Positions 1 to 9,218 of a DNA stretch of 38,277 bases are shown piece by piece. The notes beneath the pieces are model-generated. The model was not told the DNA's origin. It made no database searches and was given only the letters and a program-made list of their open reading frames with translations. Every line of letters starts with the position of its first letter. Position 1 is the first letter of the stretch. Position numbers and translations under genes: made by a program. This DNA is from Candidatus Zhuqueibacterota bacterium (GTDB lineage: Bacteria; Zhuqueibacterota; Zhuqueibacteria; Oceanimicrobiales; Oceanimicrobiaceae). The DNA is taken from NCBI GenBank assembly GCA_029262005.1, contig JAJDAG010000155.1:1-38277 (forward strand), in the 5' to 3' direction.

Positions 1-2527
1 TGACAACAGGTTGTTTGGCATGCAGTTTTACGCTTAATTCAATGTCCTCGCCCAGGATGCGTTGAATCAATTTCAAAATATCCTCACAAGTTTCATTGAT
101 GCTTATGTTTTGCTTCTTAAGTAATTTTTGACGACTAAAACTCAGTAGTTGATCCGTGAGCGCAGTGGCTTTTTCAGCAGCTTTTAGTATTTCCAGAAAA
201 TCCTGATGTGCCGGCTCATTTGGTGAAGTTTCTTTCAGTCCGAACGCAGCATTTCCGAGAATGGCCGTCAGTAGGTTATTGAAATCATGTGCAACACCAC
301 CGGCAAGCGTACCAACTGTTTCCATTTTTTTTGACTGTAGCAATTGGTCTTCAAGTTCCCTTTGTGCGGTCAGGTCGCGTAGAATACCGCGAATGGCCAC
401 AATTTCACCTTTTTCGTTGCGAATGGCAGTGGACGTTTCTTGAACGTGGAGAATTGTTCCGTCTGTTTTTTTCATGCTCGAAGGAAAGTCTTTGACGTAA
501 CCGTTTTTGGCGAGCGTTTGCTTCAACGCTTCGCGCTCCATGGAACTGTCGTAGAGTTCATCGCCAATATTTACATTGAGCAAGTCTTCTTTGGAAGGAT
601 AACCAAATAAATCTACGCCGGCCTGATTAATGTCGAGAAATTTCCCTTCCGGAGAACTGATAAAAACCACATCTTTTGACTCTTCAAACAAAGTGAGATA
701 TTTTTCTTCAGCCTGCTTGCGCCATTTCATAAATCGTAACTTCATAATGGCCATGTTGATTGCATTGCACACCGACTTTACAAACTCAATTTCTTCAACT
801 TGCCATGTGCGGCGATATGTGACCTGATTAAAAACCAGAACAAAATAATCATTTTTGTGAAAGGCAAATGGGTACCAGAGCAAGCTTGTAATCTTCATGT
901 CGTTGTGGAGGACATCAAATGAGCCATCTTCTTTTATAGTTGGATGAACATCATCGACATGACTTTCCATCAATCTATGGTGCGCTCGCATATATTCCGC
1001 ACTTGCCTGGAAATGTCTAATTGGGTAAGTCGCCTTGGTTTGGGTGACCGCAGGAACGTTTGGGTTTAAGTGTTCACACAAAGCGATGGCTTGATTTTTA
1101 ATAAAGTCAATATCATACAACAGGCAACGATCCAGTTGCAGTGTTTTACCAACAATACCGGCCATATTATCCAGAATCGTGTCACGGTCGTCTTCCATAA
1201 TAATACATTTAGCAATCCGGTAAAGGGCGTTTGCGAAGTGCAGTTGCTGTTGCAACGCGTGTGCGGTTCGGTTGCGCTCGGTTATATCTCTGGCGATTAC
1301 TTGAATGGCACACTTACCATTCCGGGCAAAAGAAGTTGCCTCAACTTCTACATCCAGAACACTGCCATCCAGCCTGATGAATTTTTCCTCCAGGGAAGTA
1401 AATTTTGTGCCGTTTTTATTTTGCATTTCTTTAATAAGATGGCTGACTGCTTCCCTGCTTCCAGGATGCACATGTTCAATAATCGAACTGCCAATAACCT
1501 CGTCCGGTCTTTCCGCGCCAATTAGTTTGAGTCCAGCAGGATTGATAAAGGTGAGCTTGCCGTCATATTGTATGGCTATGAAGTCCGGCGAAAGGTCTAT
1601 CAAACGACGATACTTTGCTTCGCTTTGCAGCAATGCTGCTTCTGTAGTTCTCCGAAACCAATATGAGGCCAGCAGTTCAGCCACAATACGAACAGCCCTG
1701 ACTTCCTGTTCCGACCATTGGCGCTTTTCAATTGCGGTCAACGCGATCAAGCCCGCCAATTTGTTATTTTGACTCTGGATGGGCACAATGAGCATTGCCT
1801 GAACACCTTGCCCAAGATGTAGATTTGTTAGAGACTGCGTTTCAGTTTTTGCTTCGGCAGGTATGGCGACAATCTGGTTCAGAGTTAATTGCGGTAACCA
1901 CTTCTGAAAACAATCAAGATCTGTCTGCTTTTCTTCACTTTTGGAATTAGTACATTGGAACCAGCGCCAGGCCGCCGTGTTTTCCGGGTCAATCTTGCCC
2001 AAACAGGCTTTGTCGACTTTGATTACCATAGCCAATAGCCCTAAAATTGTTTGCAGATCAACTTGATTGGCGCTCATCAACATTCTCGATATTCGTGCCA
2101 CCGCCTCCTCAATTGCCAGGCGCTGTTTTAGCAGATTTTCATATTCTGCCTGCATGCGGTGTTTGTGTAACGCCAGCTCAATACTAGAAAGCAATTCCCG
2201 CTCATCGATGGGTTTGACAATGTAACCAAATGGTTCCGCGCTTTTGGCGTGCTGCAAAGTGGCGTCATCGGTATAAGCCGTCAGGAAGATGACGGGCACA
2301 TTGTGTTTTCTCTTAATAAGAGTGGCTGCTTTTGTGCCATCCGCCTCGCCCTGTAGTTTGATATCCATAAGCACGAGATCCGGGCGTATTTTTTCAGCAG
2401 CCGATAAAGCAGTTTCACACGAATCCACAACGGCGGTCACATCATACCCGGAATCACCTAGCATGTCTTTGATGTCTTGCGCAAGGATGTGCTGGTCTTC
2501 GACGATTAAAATTTTGGCTCGCAGCAT
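1..2527 (-). CDS. Hybrid sensor histidine kinase with N-terminal receiver, GAF and PAS domains (3' end outside window)
   Basis: The gene reads leftward from an ATG at 2527 and has no stop before the window edge, so about 842 residues are visible. A receiver domain (about 1-120) opens the protein, with phospho-acceptor Asp55 in the LMDIK context and conserved Lys105. After it come a GAF-like region (about 140-290), a PAS domain (about 310-420, ending in an ITERN linker), a second GAF region (about 420-590), a second PAS (about 595-715), and a histidine-kinase dimerisation segment with HDFNN around His747. The HATPase domain must lie beyond the left edge. An AAGGAA ribosome site precedes the start. 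The receiver-first layout suggests the kinase is itself the target of an upstream phospho-donor, plausibly the MASE1 kinase encoded in the same direction. It follows the receiver-PAS gene after 33 bp. Domain calls are confident; the signal sensed is unknown. Confidence 0.9.
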   Translation of the reverse strand, partial: MLRAKILIVEDQHILAQDIKDMLGDSGYDVTAVVDSCETALSAAEKIRPDLVLMDIKLQGEADGTKAATLIKRKHNVPVIFLTAYTDDATLQHAKSAEPFGYIVKPIDERELLSSIELALHKHRMQAEYENLLKQRLAIEEAVARISRMLMSANQVDLQTILGLLAMVIKVDKACLGKIDPENTAAWRWFQCTNSKSEEKQTDLDCFQKWLPQLTLNQIVAIPAEAKTETQSLTNLHLGQGVQAMLIVPIQSQNNKLAGLIALTAIEKRQWSEQEVRAVRIVAELLASYWFRRTTEAALLQSEAKYRRLIDLSPDFIAIQYDGKLTFINPAGLKLIGAERPDEVIGSSIIEHVHPGSREAVSHLIKEMQNKNGTKFTSLEEKFIRLDGSVLDVEVEATSFARNGKCAIQVIARDITERNRTAHALQQQLHFANALYRIAKCIIMEDDRDTILDNMAGIVGKTLQLDRCLLYDIDFIKNQAIALCEHLNPNVPAVTQTKATYPIRHFQASAEYMRAHHRLMESHVDDVHPTIKEDGSFDVLHNDMKITSLLWYPFAFHKNDYFVLVFNQVTYRRTWQVEEIEFVKSVCNAINMAIMKLRFMKWRKQAEEKYLTLFEESKDVVFISSPEGKFLDINQAGVDLFGYPSKEDLLNVNIGDELYDSSMEREALKQTLAKNGYVKDFPSSMKKTDGTILHVQETSTAIRNEKGEIVAIRGILRDLTAQRELEDQLLQSKKMETVGTLAGGVAHDFNNLLTAILGNAAFGLKETSPNEPAHQDFLEILKAAEKATALTDQLLSFSRQKLLKKQNISINETCEDILKLIQRILGEDIELSVKLHAKQPVV

Positions 2528-2560
2528 AGATACGTTCCTTCGTGTTAAGCAGTCACACTT

Positions 2561-3313
2561 TCAGTTTGGTGACCCCCGAAAAATAACAACGCCGCCTCGA
2601 ATATCTCCCTGTTTATCACGTATGGGAGCAGCGCTATCATCAATTGAAATAGCTTCGCCGTCACGCTTTATAAGCAAAACGTCAGCGGAAAACCGAATAG
2701 CATCCCCTGATTGAATTGCTCTGCGAATGGGACTTTCAACAGCACATTTTGTTTTTGCGTACACGATGTTAAATACTTTGTCATAAGGCAGGCCAATGGC
2801 TTCATCAAGCATCCAGCCGGTCAGGGATTCTGCAACCGGATTCAAAAAAGTAACCGCTTCATGAATATCTGTGGTAATGACACCATCGCCAATGCTGGTG
2901 AGAACATTGTCTAACCATTTTTCATTTTCTGCGATTTGCTGTTGTGTTGCATGTTTATGGAGCGCGAGTTCCACGGCTGCCTTGATTTCGTGCTCCTGGA
3001 ACGGTTTGAAAACATACCCACATGGCTGTGCTTTTTTGGCGCGTTGGATTATGGTTTCGTTTGCATAAGCAGATAAAAATATAACTGGAATTTGTAACCG
3101 CTGCCGTATTTCTATGGCCGCATCAATGCCATCTATTTCCCCCACCAACATAATGTCCATCATGACCAAGTCTGGTCTTAATGACTCAGCTATTGCGATT
3201 GCATCTTCGCCGCAGGCACTCATTCCTACAACTTCATAGCCGAAGTTGATTAATATTTCTTTCAAATCTTCAGATAAAATAAATTCGTCTTCTACAAGCA
3301 AAATGCTTGGCAT
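2561..3313 (-). CDS. Response regulator with C-terminal PAS domain
   Basis: A 250-residue protein. An N-terminal receiver (1-120) has the acidic pocket VEDE, phospho-acceptor Asp53 (MMDIM) and Lys103 (VFKPF). A single PAS domain (about 126-250) follows, with a typical core (GDGVITTD, FLNPVAESLTGW). There is no DNA-binding, HTH or enzymatic output domain, so it probably acts through protein contacts or as a sensor-relay module. The start is placed at the ATG at 3313, because the GGGGAGG ribosome site sits 6 bases upstream. A second in-frame ATG at 3319 directly abuts that site and is a poor start. It lies between two kinase genes on the same strand, 111 bp after the MASE1 kinase and 33 bp before the hybrid kinase, as expected for a phosphorelay operon. 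Confidence 0.9.
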   Translation of the reverse strand: MPSILLVEDEFILSEDLKEILINFGYEVVGMSACGEDAIAIAESLRPDLVMMDIMLVGEIDGIDAAIEIRQRLQIPVIFLSAYANETIIQRAKKAQPCGYVFKPFQEHEIKAAVELALHKHATQQQIAENEKWLDNVLTSIGDGVITTDIHEAVTFLNPVAESLTGWMLDEAIGLPYDKVFNIVYAKTKCAVESPIRRAIQSGDAIRFSADVLLIKRDGEAISIDDSAAPIRDKQGDIRGGVVIFRGSPN

Positions 3314-3424
3314 AAACATCCTCCCCTCATTATTCTTTCTAAATTATAATTCGCTTCCGTTTTCGCTGAAACATTCCGGTATCGGTTCTGTAGTGAGAAA
3401 ATGTGTTTTACTTCCGAGCGTTTG

Positions 3425-5365
3425 TCATGCGACCTCCAGGTTTTGTTTGTCGTTTTGAGAAAATCGAATTTTGTAAACGGTGCCATTTCCGCGATGAAGT
3501 TGAATTGTTCCTTTAAGTTGGTCCGCCAGCGTGTATACCAGGCGCAGGCCAAGAGATGCCGTTTTCTTTACGTCAAAGGAAGTTGGTAAACCAATGCCGT
3601 CATCGCCAACTTCAAGAACAAGAGTGTTCAGTTCCGTATTGTTTGGCATAGGTTCTGCCCGGGATAGCCCAATATGAATTTTCCCTCCATTGTTGCCTGG
3701 AAATGCATGCTTCAATGCGTTTATGACCAACTCATTAATAATCAGTCCGCACGGCACAGCAGTATCAAGAGAAAGTCGGATATCATCCACTTTTATTTGC
3801 ACATCAATCTTGTCAGCAGGCAAATCGTGAACGCGACACAGGTTGGCAGCCAAATCCTGGACATATTCATTGAAATCAATTCTTGCCAGGTCACTCGACA
3901 AATAGAGTTTTTCGTGAATCAGTGCCATAGAACGTATTCGGTTTTGGCTTGCTCGTAACATCGTTTGTACTTCAGGAGTCTTATGCCGGCGTGCTTGCAG
4001 ACTCAGCAGACTCGAAATGACCTGCATGTTGTTTTTTACCCGGTGATGAACTTCATTGAGGAGGGTGTTCTTTTCTTCCAGTGAAGCTTGTAGTTGCATT
4101 TCCACTTGTTTACGCTCTGTAATATCCTGAATAATGCCGCTGAAGCACCGTGGCCCAGTGGTGGCAACCTCGCCGACACTCAGAAGCATCGGAAAAACGC
4201 TGCCATCCCTGCGCTTCCCCTGAACTTCCCGGCTTATTCCGATGATTCCCGATCGGCCGGTTTGCTGAAAATTATTGAGATAACTGTCATGTGTCAGGCC
4301 AATGTTTTCCGGCATGAGCATAGAAACATTTTTGTTGATTACTTCACTCGCAGCATAGCCAAAAATGCCTTCTGCAGCCGGATTAAACGACCGAATCTTG
4401 CCATGAGCGTTTATGGTCATAATGCCTTCTGCCGCGCTGTCGACGATTGCGCGAGTGAGTTCTTCCCGATGGCGAAGTGCCATTTCAGCTTTTTTGCGTT
4501 CTGACAACACAGTGGCGACAATGAGGCCTGTTATGGACATGATGCCCATGAAAGCCACTTCCAGAATAAGTGTTTCCAGAGAGTGAGTCTGATTAAGTGG
4601 CCCCGAAGCTTTAGCACCACTATGTATGGCGACAACCGCCAAAAAGAGATTTGCGACCGTAACCCCTTTGACTCCGAAGCGTATTGCTATCCAAATGATG
4701 AACGGCAGTGGCAAGTAGGTCAGCGGCAAGCTATTCTCAAGTATAAGCTCCTGCATTCCAAAGACAGTCCAACTAATGGCTGCCAACAGAGAATACAAAA
4801 TGCAGATTTCCGCCCAGGTAGTCCACGATTGCCGAAACACGGGTTTCTCGTACCAAACCAGAATAGCCGGAGTCAATAGCAGGATACTCATGGCATTGCC
4901 AAGCCACCATGTAACCCAGACTAAAGAAAAATTTTCCCATAGGTATATGCCTGCCACGCAGAAGCCAGTGGTGCCAAGTGTGGCTGCGATGAGTGGACTA
5001 AATAGCGTTGCCAGACCAACAAACCTCAGCAAACTTGAAGTAGTTGCAAAGAATTTCCGGCCACCAGTGAAACGAGTTATCAACCAGGCCCCGAAAATCG
5101 GCTCGATAACATTACCCAAAATGCCCAGCATGTAGGCTTTAACCGGAACGCCGGCAGAATATGCCAGAAGCATGACTCCGATTACAATTCCGGGCCAGAT
5201 TCGTCTACCGAACAGGAGTACGGCAGCCAGTGCGATGCCGGAGGGTGGCCAAATATGTGTGACAGAGTTGAATTTCTGGAACTGAAGTCCCAATTGTCCG
5301 CCACAAAAGTAAAGTGCAGAAAAAAGAAGTATGCCAAGAGAATATTTAAGCGGGCTGCGTGGCAT
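3425..5365 (-). CDS. MASE1-PAS-HisKA_2 membrane sensor histidine kinase
   Basis: A 646-residue kinase. Residues 8-290 form a multi-helix integral membrane sensor of the MASE1 type; the early motif THIWPPSGIALA is characteristic. A PAS domain (about 300-418) ends in the usual DITERK linker. It leads into a HisKA_2 dimerisation segment in which His441 of HRVKNN is the expected phosphorylated residue. The ATPase domain follows, with an N-box (INELVINALKHA, about 530-545) and a G1 box (DDGIGLP). HisKA_2 kinases often partner receivers that lack DNA-binding outputs, which fits the downstream gene. An AAAGGGA site precedes the ATG. It is the first gene of the leftward signalling cluster. Confidence 0.92.
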   Translation of the reverse strand: MPRSPLKYSLGILLFSALYFCGGQLGLQFQKFNSVTHIWPPSGIALAAVLLFGRRIWPGIVIGVMLLAYSAGVPVKAYMLGILGNVIEPIFGAWLITRFTGGRKFFATTSSLLRFVGLATLFSPLIAATLGTTGFCVAGIYLWENFSLVWVTWWLGNAMSILLLTPAILVWYEKPVFRQSWTTWAEICILYSLLAAISWTVFGMQELILENSLPLTYLPLPFIIWIAIRFGVKGVTVANLFLAVVAIHSGAKASGPLNQTHSLETLILEVAFMGIMSITGLIVATVLSERKKAEMALRHREELTRAIVDSAAEGIMTINAHGKIRSFNPAAEGIFGYAASEVINKNVSMLMPENIGLTHDSYLNNFQQTGRSGIIGISREVQGKRRDGSVFPMLLSVGEVATTGPRCFSGIIQDITERKQVEMQLQASLEEKNTLLNEVHHRVKNNMQVISSLLSLQARRHKTPEVQTMLRASQNRIRSMALIHEKLYLSSDLARIDFNEYVQDLAANLCRVHDLPADKIDVQIKVDDIRLSLDTAVPCGLIINELVINALKHAFPGNNGGKIHIGLSRAEPMPNNTELNTLVLEVGDDGIGLPTSFDVKKTASLGLRLVYTLADQLKGTIQLHRGNGTVYKIRFSQNDKQNLEVA

Positions 5366-5991
5366 GCCTAAGTCCCTTTACGGAGCTCTGAGTCCCCGGG
5401 TATGTCAACGGTTCATGTTAACCAACCACCATTGTCCCAGCCCGGCACGTAAATTGAGGTGTTTCTTGAATGATGCTAGTGTGATTGTTTCGAGATGGAA
5501 GCAATTCCTGTTTAAGAATTGCTTCTAAGCCAGATATAAATCAATAGAATTCGATTATTCGCAATAAATTAATATAACCAGAATAAAATAAGCATACAAG
5601 CAAAAAGTTTTAAAAAAAGAGGTGAAATTTATATTTTTTATACAGCAAGGGGCTTGTGGTTTCGACAAATCTCAAAGTGAGTTGATCTTTTAACAGTATT
5701 TAACTAAATACAGACTCTATTGAACGGCAATTACTCACGCCTTTCCTTTGATTACCACGTTTTTAGAATTGGACAATTTTAACGAAGGATGAAATTGGCG
5801 TCTTGCAAATATGGCAAAAAATAATTCCTCGGCACCGCATGGTTTGCAAAGCCCGGTCAGCCGGAATCATTCGCATTGTTCCTCCTCCGCTGCAGTTGCC
5901 GAATTGTCATATCGAATCTAATTTTTTCGCGAAATCTGCTATTGGTCTGAACTGTACAGCCGCAGTTTTTAAAGTGGCTTTATCGGGGAAC
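5366..5991. other. Intergenic region, AT-rich, no supported gene
   Basis: This 626-bp stretch lies between the 3' end of the heme O synthase gene and the start of the MASE1 kinase gene, both leftward. The segment 5540-5660 is strongly AT-rich and could hold the leftward promoter of the kinase cluster. A hairpin lies at 5498-5525. No open frame here has a ribosome site together with recognisable protein content; a short rightward frame at 5803-6030 runs into the heme O synthase gene in antisense and is not credible. Confidence 0.6.
5498..5525. promoter_or_regulatory. Hairpin with 10-bp perfect stem upstream of the kinase cluster
   Basis: GAAGCAATTC at 5498-5507 is exactly complementary to GAATTGCTTC at 5516-5525, with an 8-base loop. 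It lies about 130 bp upstream of the MASE1 kinase start and 470 bp beyond the heme O synthase stop. It could be a protein-binding operator or a leader hairpin. No T-run follows on the leftward strand, so a classical terminator is less likely. Confidence 0.4.
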
Positions 5992-6855
5992 TTACAGGTT
6001 GACTTTATCGAGGAACATGAACGTGAATAGCGCCGGCAGGTAGAGGATCGAGGCATGCAGGAGATGCTTTGCACTGCGGTTAGACTTTTTTAGCATAACC
6101 TGTATACCGGCAGCAAGGAATGCCGTGCCTAAAAAGAACGCGCCGGCAAAATAAACAGGACCTGTTAAGCCAAGCAACGTCGGCAACAGACTGACGGTCA
6201 GAAGCGCCAGGCAATTAACAACAATGTGAAGACTCGTGTTGGTTCCAGCTTTGTCGATGACCGGCATTACGGGAAAACCGCCACGAGCATAGTCTTCCCG
6301 ATAAAGCCAGGCGATGGCCAGGAAGTGCGGCAACTGCCAAAAAAACAAGATGGCAAACAGAATCCATGCTTCCATACTGACATAGCCGCGCACGGCAACC
6401 CAGCCTCCCATAGCCGGAAGCGCTCCCGGCACTGCGCCTACTACAGTTGACAATGATGATTTTCTTTTCATCGGCGTGTAAATGAATACGTAGCTTGCGA
6501 GAGTTAAAATCGCGAGCAGGGAGGTCAGCAGGTTTACAGCAAGGGCCAAATGCAGGATGCCGGTTACTGAGATAAGAACGGCAAACAGTTTCACTTCCTC
6601 AGGTTTTAGTCGCCCGGCAGGCAAAGGACGGTTTCTGGTGCGTTTCATTTTGGCATCGATGTTTCTTTCGATAAGCTGGTTCAACGCATTGGTTCCAGCC
6701 GAAACCAGCCAGCTCCCCACAAGTGTATGCAGCAGGAGGAAGAAGTCAAGCTTGCCAAGGGTGCCAAGGTAAAATCCGCCGAAGGTACTCACGATTACCA
6801 TGAAAGTAACGCCGGGCTTTGTAAGTTCCAAGTAGTCTTTAAGCTTGTCAACCAT
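5992..6855 (-). CDS. cyoE: Protoheme IX farnesyltransferase (heme O synthase)
   Basis: A 287-residue UbiA-family membrane prenyltransferase that attaches farnesyl to heme b to give heme O. The first Asp-rich motif region is clear: NALNQLIERNIDAKMKRT at about 57-73, followed by RPLPAG. The second conserved loop appears as YREDYARGGFPVMPV. About eight hydrophobic helices alternate through the sequence. The start is set at the ATG at 6855 (MVDKLKDYLELTKPG), where homologues begin. A longer open frame extends upstream but overlaps the heme A synthase gene and has no family content. It lies 28 bp after heme A synthase, so the two enzymes making heme A are co-transcribed. The synonym ctaB is equally valid. 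Confidence 0.95.
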   Translation of the reverse strand: MVDKLKDYLELTKPGVTFMVIVSTFGGFYLGTLGKLDFFLLLHTLVGSWLVSAGTNALNQLIERNIDAKMKRTRNRPLPAGRLKPEEVKLFAVLISVTGILHLALAVNLLTSLLAILTLASYVFIYTPMKRKSSLSTVVGAVPGALPAMGGWVAVRGYVSMEAWILFAILFFWQLPHFLAIAWLYREDYARGGFPVMPVIDKAGTNTSLHIVVNCLALLTVSLLPTLLGLTGPVYFAGAFFLGTAFLAAGIQVMLKKSNRSAKHLLHASILYLPALFTFMFLDKVNL

Positions 6856-6883
6856 TATATCGCCTGGTATGTTAACAGTATCA

Positions 6884-7864
6884 TCATGCCGCAGCCGGTT
6901 CCATGATGTTTTTTTTGCGAAACAATTTATCTTCAGCGGGCAATAAGCGATAAGCTCTGAGTGTAAGCACCAGGCTGGTCGCCAGAATGAAGGCGCCGGT
7001 AGCAACGTGCGCCGTGGTTGGAATGACGGCCTTTTTTGACCAAATCGTAAATGCGGCAAGCGTGATTTGAATGATCAAGGCGGTTACCAGAACCACTGCT
7101 GGTCGCACCAGTTCTATCCGCTCGCGGTGATTGCGAATGATTTTGGCGACCGTGGTGATAATAAACATAGAAACCACAACAGCGCCAAGACGGTGCAAAA
7201 AGTGGATGGCCACTGCTTGCGACTGTATTGGCGGAATCACTTTGCCGAAAGCCAACGGAAAATCGGGTATCGCCAGCCCCGAGCCTGTGTGACGCATGAT
7301 GGCGCCGAGAATCAGTTGAATGTAGACTGCCACGGTTGTGAACAGCGTGATGTTAAAAACGGCCGGCTGAAGAGACTCAGGCGCCTCTTCAGCCGTTTTC
7401 CACTTTTCGGATGTGAATATTGCAATGGCGATGGTCATCAAGAAAAATGCCTGCGCCAAACAACCGTGCAGCACAGAAATTGGAGTTGGCAGGAGATACA
7501 ACACAGTTATTCCTCCCAAAATACCTTGCAGGATAACTGCTGCCAGTGCACAGAGGGCATACCATTTTAACCATTTTCGCGATTCTTTTGCCCAGACCCA
7601 GATAGTCAGGATGACGGTCAGCATGCCTACTACTGTGGCCACCATTCGATGCCCGTGCTCGTAAAGGATGCCACCGACCATTTTCGAAAGTGGAAATGAG
7701 AACATAAATTGACCATAAGTGTTGGGCCAATCCGGCACTGAAAGGCCTGAGCCGGTACTCGTTACCAGCCCACCTATAAAGATCAAAATAAATGTCATGC
7801 CCGCCAGCAGTTTCGAAAAACGATGCAGCCACAATCCGTTTTGTTTTTGCACCTGACTATCCAA
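6884..7864 (-). CDS. ctaA: Heme A synthase (COX15/CtaA family)
   Basis: A 326-residue membrane protein that oxidises the C8 methyl of heme O to make heme A for aa3-type cytochrome oxidases. The family signatures are visible: GGLVTSTGSGLSVPDWPNTYG near the N-terminus, EHGHRMVA, VLHGCLAQ, RHTGSGLAIPDFPLAFG, HFLHRLGA and a final TAHVATGA. Together these supply the paired heme-ligating histidines of the two four-helix halves. The frame begins at a TTG at 7864, which overlaps the end of the peroxiredoxin gene by 8 bp and has GAGGAA just upstream. A GTG four codons later is an alternative start. The overlap suggests translational coupling. No oxidase subunit genes are in this window. Confidence 0.94.
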   Translation of the reverse strand: MDSQVQKQNGLWLHRFSKLLAGMTFILIFIGGLVTSTGSGLSVPDWPNTYGQFMFSFPLSKMVGGILYEHGHRMVATVVGMLTVILTIWVWAKESRKWLKWYALCALAAVILQGILGGITVLYLLPTPISVLHGCLAQAFFLMTIAIAIFTSEKWKTAEEAPESLQPAVFNITLFTTVAVYIQLILGAIMRHTGSGLAIPDFPLAFGKVIPPIQSQAVAIHFLHRLGAVVVSMFIITTVAKIIRNHRERIELVRPAVVLVTALIIQITLAAFTIWSKKAVIPTTAHVATGAFILATSLVLTLRAYRLLPAEDKLFRKKNIMEPAAA

Positions 7865-8438
7865 AAAATTCCTCGAGTCCGCCCTGGGTTTCCTTCATTG
7901 TTTTGTCGCCCAGGTTCCAGTCCGCCGGGCAGACTTCACCATGTTTTTCGACAAATTGCAATGCATCAATCATACGCAGTGTCTCATCGACGCTTCTGCC
8001 CAACGGCAAATCGTTTACAACTTGATGACGGACAACAAAATCCGGGTCTATGAGAAACAGGCCACGATAAGCGATGCCGGCGCCTTCGACGAGCAGATCA
8101 TAATCCCCGGTGATGGTTTTGTTCATATCCGAAACGATGGGGTAAGACACACCCTGAATTCCACCCTTTGCTCTAGGTGTATTTAACCAGGCAAGGTGAC
8201 TATACTTTGAGTCCACGCTCACGGCAATAACTTCAACATCTCTTTTCTCGAACTCAGCAATCCGATCGCTGAAAGCGTGTAGCTCGGTCGGGCAAACAAA
8301 TGTGAAATCAAGCGGATAAAAGAATAGGATAATGTATTTCCCCTTTTTATCAGACAGTTTAAAATCTTCGATCATTTTATCGCCCTGTACTGCAACTGCA
8401 GTGAAATCAGGTGCGGTCTTGCCAACAAGTACTCCCAT
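7857..8438 (-). CDS. Typical 2-Cys peroxiredoxin (AhpC/Prx1 type)
   Basis: A 193-residue thiol peroxidase that reduces hydrogen peroxide and organic hydroperoxides in the cytoplasm. The peroxidatic Cys49 lies in YPLDFTFVCPTE, and the resolving Cys170 lies in HGEVCPADW. The C-terminal tail continues to EEFFG, as in full-length Prx1-type enzymes, so the protein is complete. An AGAAGGA ribosome site precedes the ATG. It is the first gene of a leftward operon with heme A and heme O synthases. This pairs peroxide defence with assembly of an oxygen-reducing terminal oxidase, which is sensible but not a standard arrangement. No dedicated AhpF-type reductase gene is nearby. Confidence 0.95.
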   Translation of the reverse strand: MGVLVGKTAPDFTAVAVQGDKMIEDFKLSDKKGKYIILFFYPLDFTFVCPTELHAFSDRIAEFEKRDVEVIAVSVDSKYSHLAWLNTPRAKGGIQGVSYPIVSDMNKTITGDYDLLVEGAGIAYRGLFLIDPDFVVRHQVVNDLPLGRSVDETLRMIDALQFVEKHGEVCPADWNLGDKTMKETQGGLEEFFG

Positions 8439-8930
8439 GGAAATAATTCCTTCTTTTTAGAATGTTTATTGTTGCCAGGGCTAGTGTATTGGAGCAGATT
8501 GTGACGGCTTATCTGCAACAACCCAACGACACGACTGGCTTAAATCTATGTGTTACTGATACTCAATTACTGTTTTTGTTATTTATAACAGGCAGGTAAT
8601 CAGTACAGCGTTTATTACAAATCCAAGATAAGTGCATATCCAACAAATGTCAAGTCAATTATGAAGTTCGTCTTTCATAATATAGCTCAATCGTTTGCTT
8701 TCTTAACCCCAAAAGTGCTGCCATTGGCGTGTTCGAATATGGAGAGGCCTGTGTACATAGAATGTTTTTTTCAGTATTTTTGCATTGCAGGGAGCTTCCT
8801 GACTGTGAAATCCATCTTGCATCTGACCCCACAATGGCTTATATTTGTTTTTGTTCTAAGTTTTTCAGGCGATGTTCGTATCTATCTGCACAACCTATTA
8901 TTTGACAGTATATTAACAAGTTGCATTTTC
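8439..8930. other. Divergent intergenic region
   Basis: This region separates the leftward peroxiredoxin operon from the rightward DUF493 gene and must carry promoters for both. A rightward frame is open from an ATG at 8661 into the DUF493 gene. Its first 90 codons have no recognisable domain and no ribosome site, so I treat them as non-coding. No strong repeat was seen. Confidence 0.5.
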
Positions 8931-9191
8931 ATGAATGGCATAGATAAAAAAGTTCAAATCGACTATCCTTGCAATTGGCAGTACAAGATAATCGGTACCG
9001 AACTGGACAAAATAAAAGCTGTCATCCGAGAAGTCTTGCCGGAAGGCAACTATCAGGCCGCTGAATCTATGAAAAGTTCACACGGAAAATATGTGAGTCT
9101 GAATCTGACCACGCAGGTAGCGGATGAGGAAGAACGGCATCGAATTTATCGCCTTATAAAAAATCATGCTGATGTAGAAATGGTAATGTAG
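8931..9191 (+). CDS. DUF493 family small cytoplasmic protein
   Basis: An 86-residue protein matching the size and pattern of the DUF493/YbeD family. This is a ferredoxin-like alpha-beta fold resembling the regulatory ACT domain. Visible features are DYPCNWQYKIIG at the start, a central KAVIREVLPE helix, GKYVSLNLTTQV as the core strand, and a final ERHRIYRLIKNHADVEMVM. The start is placed at the ATG at 8931, giving the usual family length; an earlier in-frame ATG at 8661 would add 90 residues of unrelated sequence. The biochemical role of the family is not settled. It sits 27 bp upstream of the FKBP gene on the same strand. Confidence 0.8.
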   Translation: MNGIDKKVQIDYPCNWQYKIIGTELDKIKAVIREVLPEGNYQAAESMKSSHGKYVSLNLTTQVADEEERHRIYRLIKNHADVEMVM

Positions 9192-9218
9192 AGCAACACA
9201 TTTTGAAAGGAAGTAGCA

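Noticed and set aside
5803-6030. Small rightward gene in the region left of heme O synthase
   Set aside because: It ends antisense inside heme O synthase, with no ribosome site and no recognisable protein content.
6856-7059. N-terminal extension of heme O synthase
   Set aside because: It overlaps the heme A synthase gene in another frame and lacks family sequence; homologues start at the ATG at 6855.
8661-8930. Upstream in-frame extension of the DUF493 gene
   Set aside because: The added 90 residues have no domain, no ribosome site and irregular composition, while the shorter form matches the family length.
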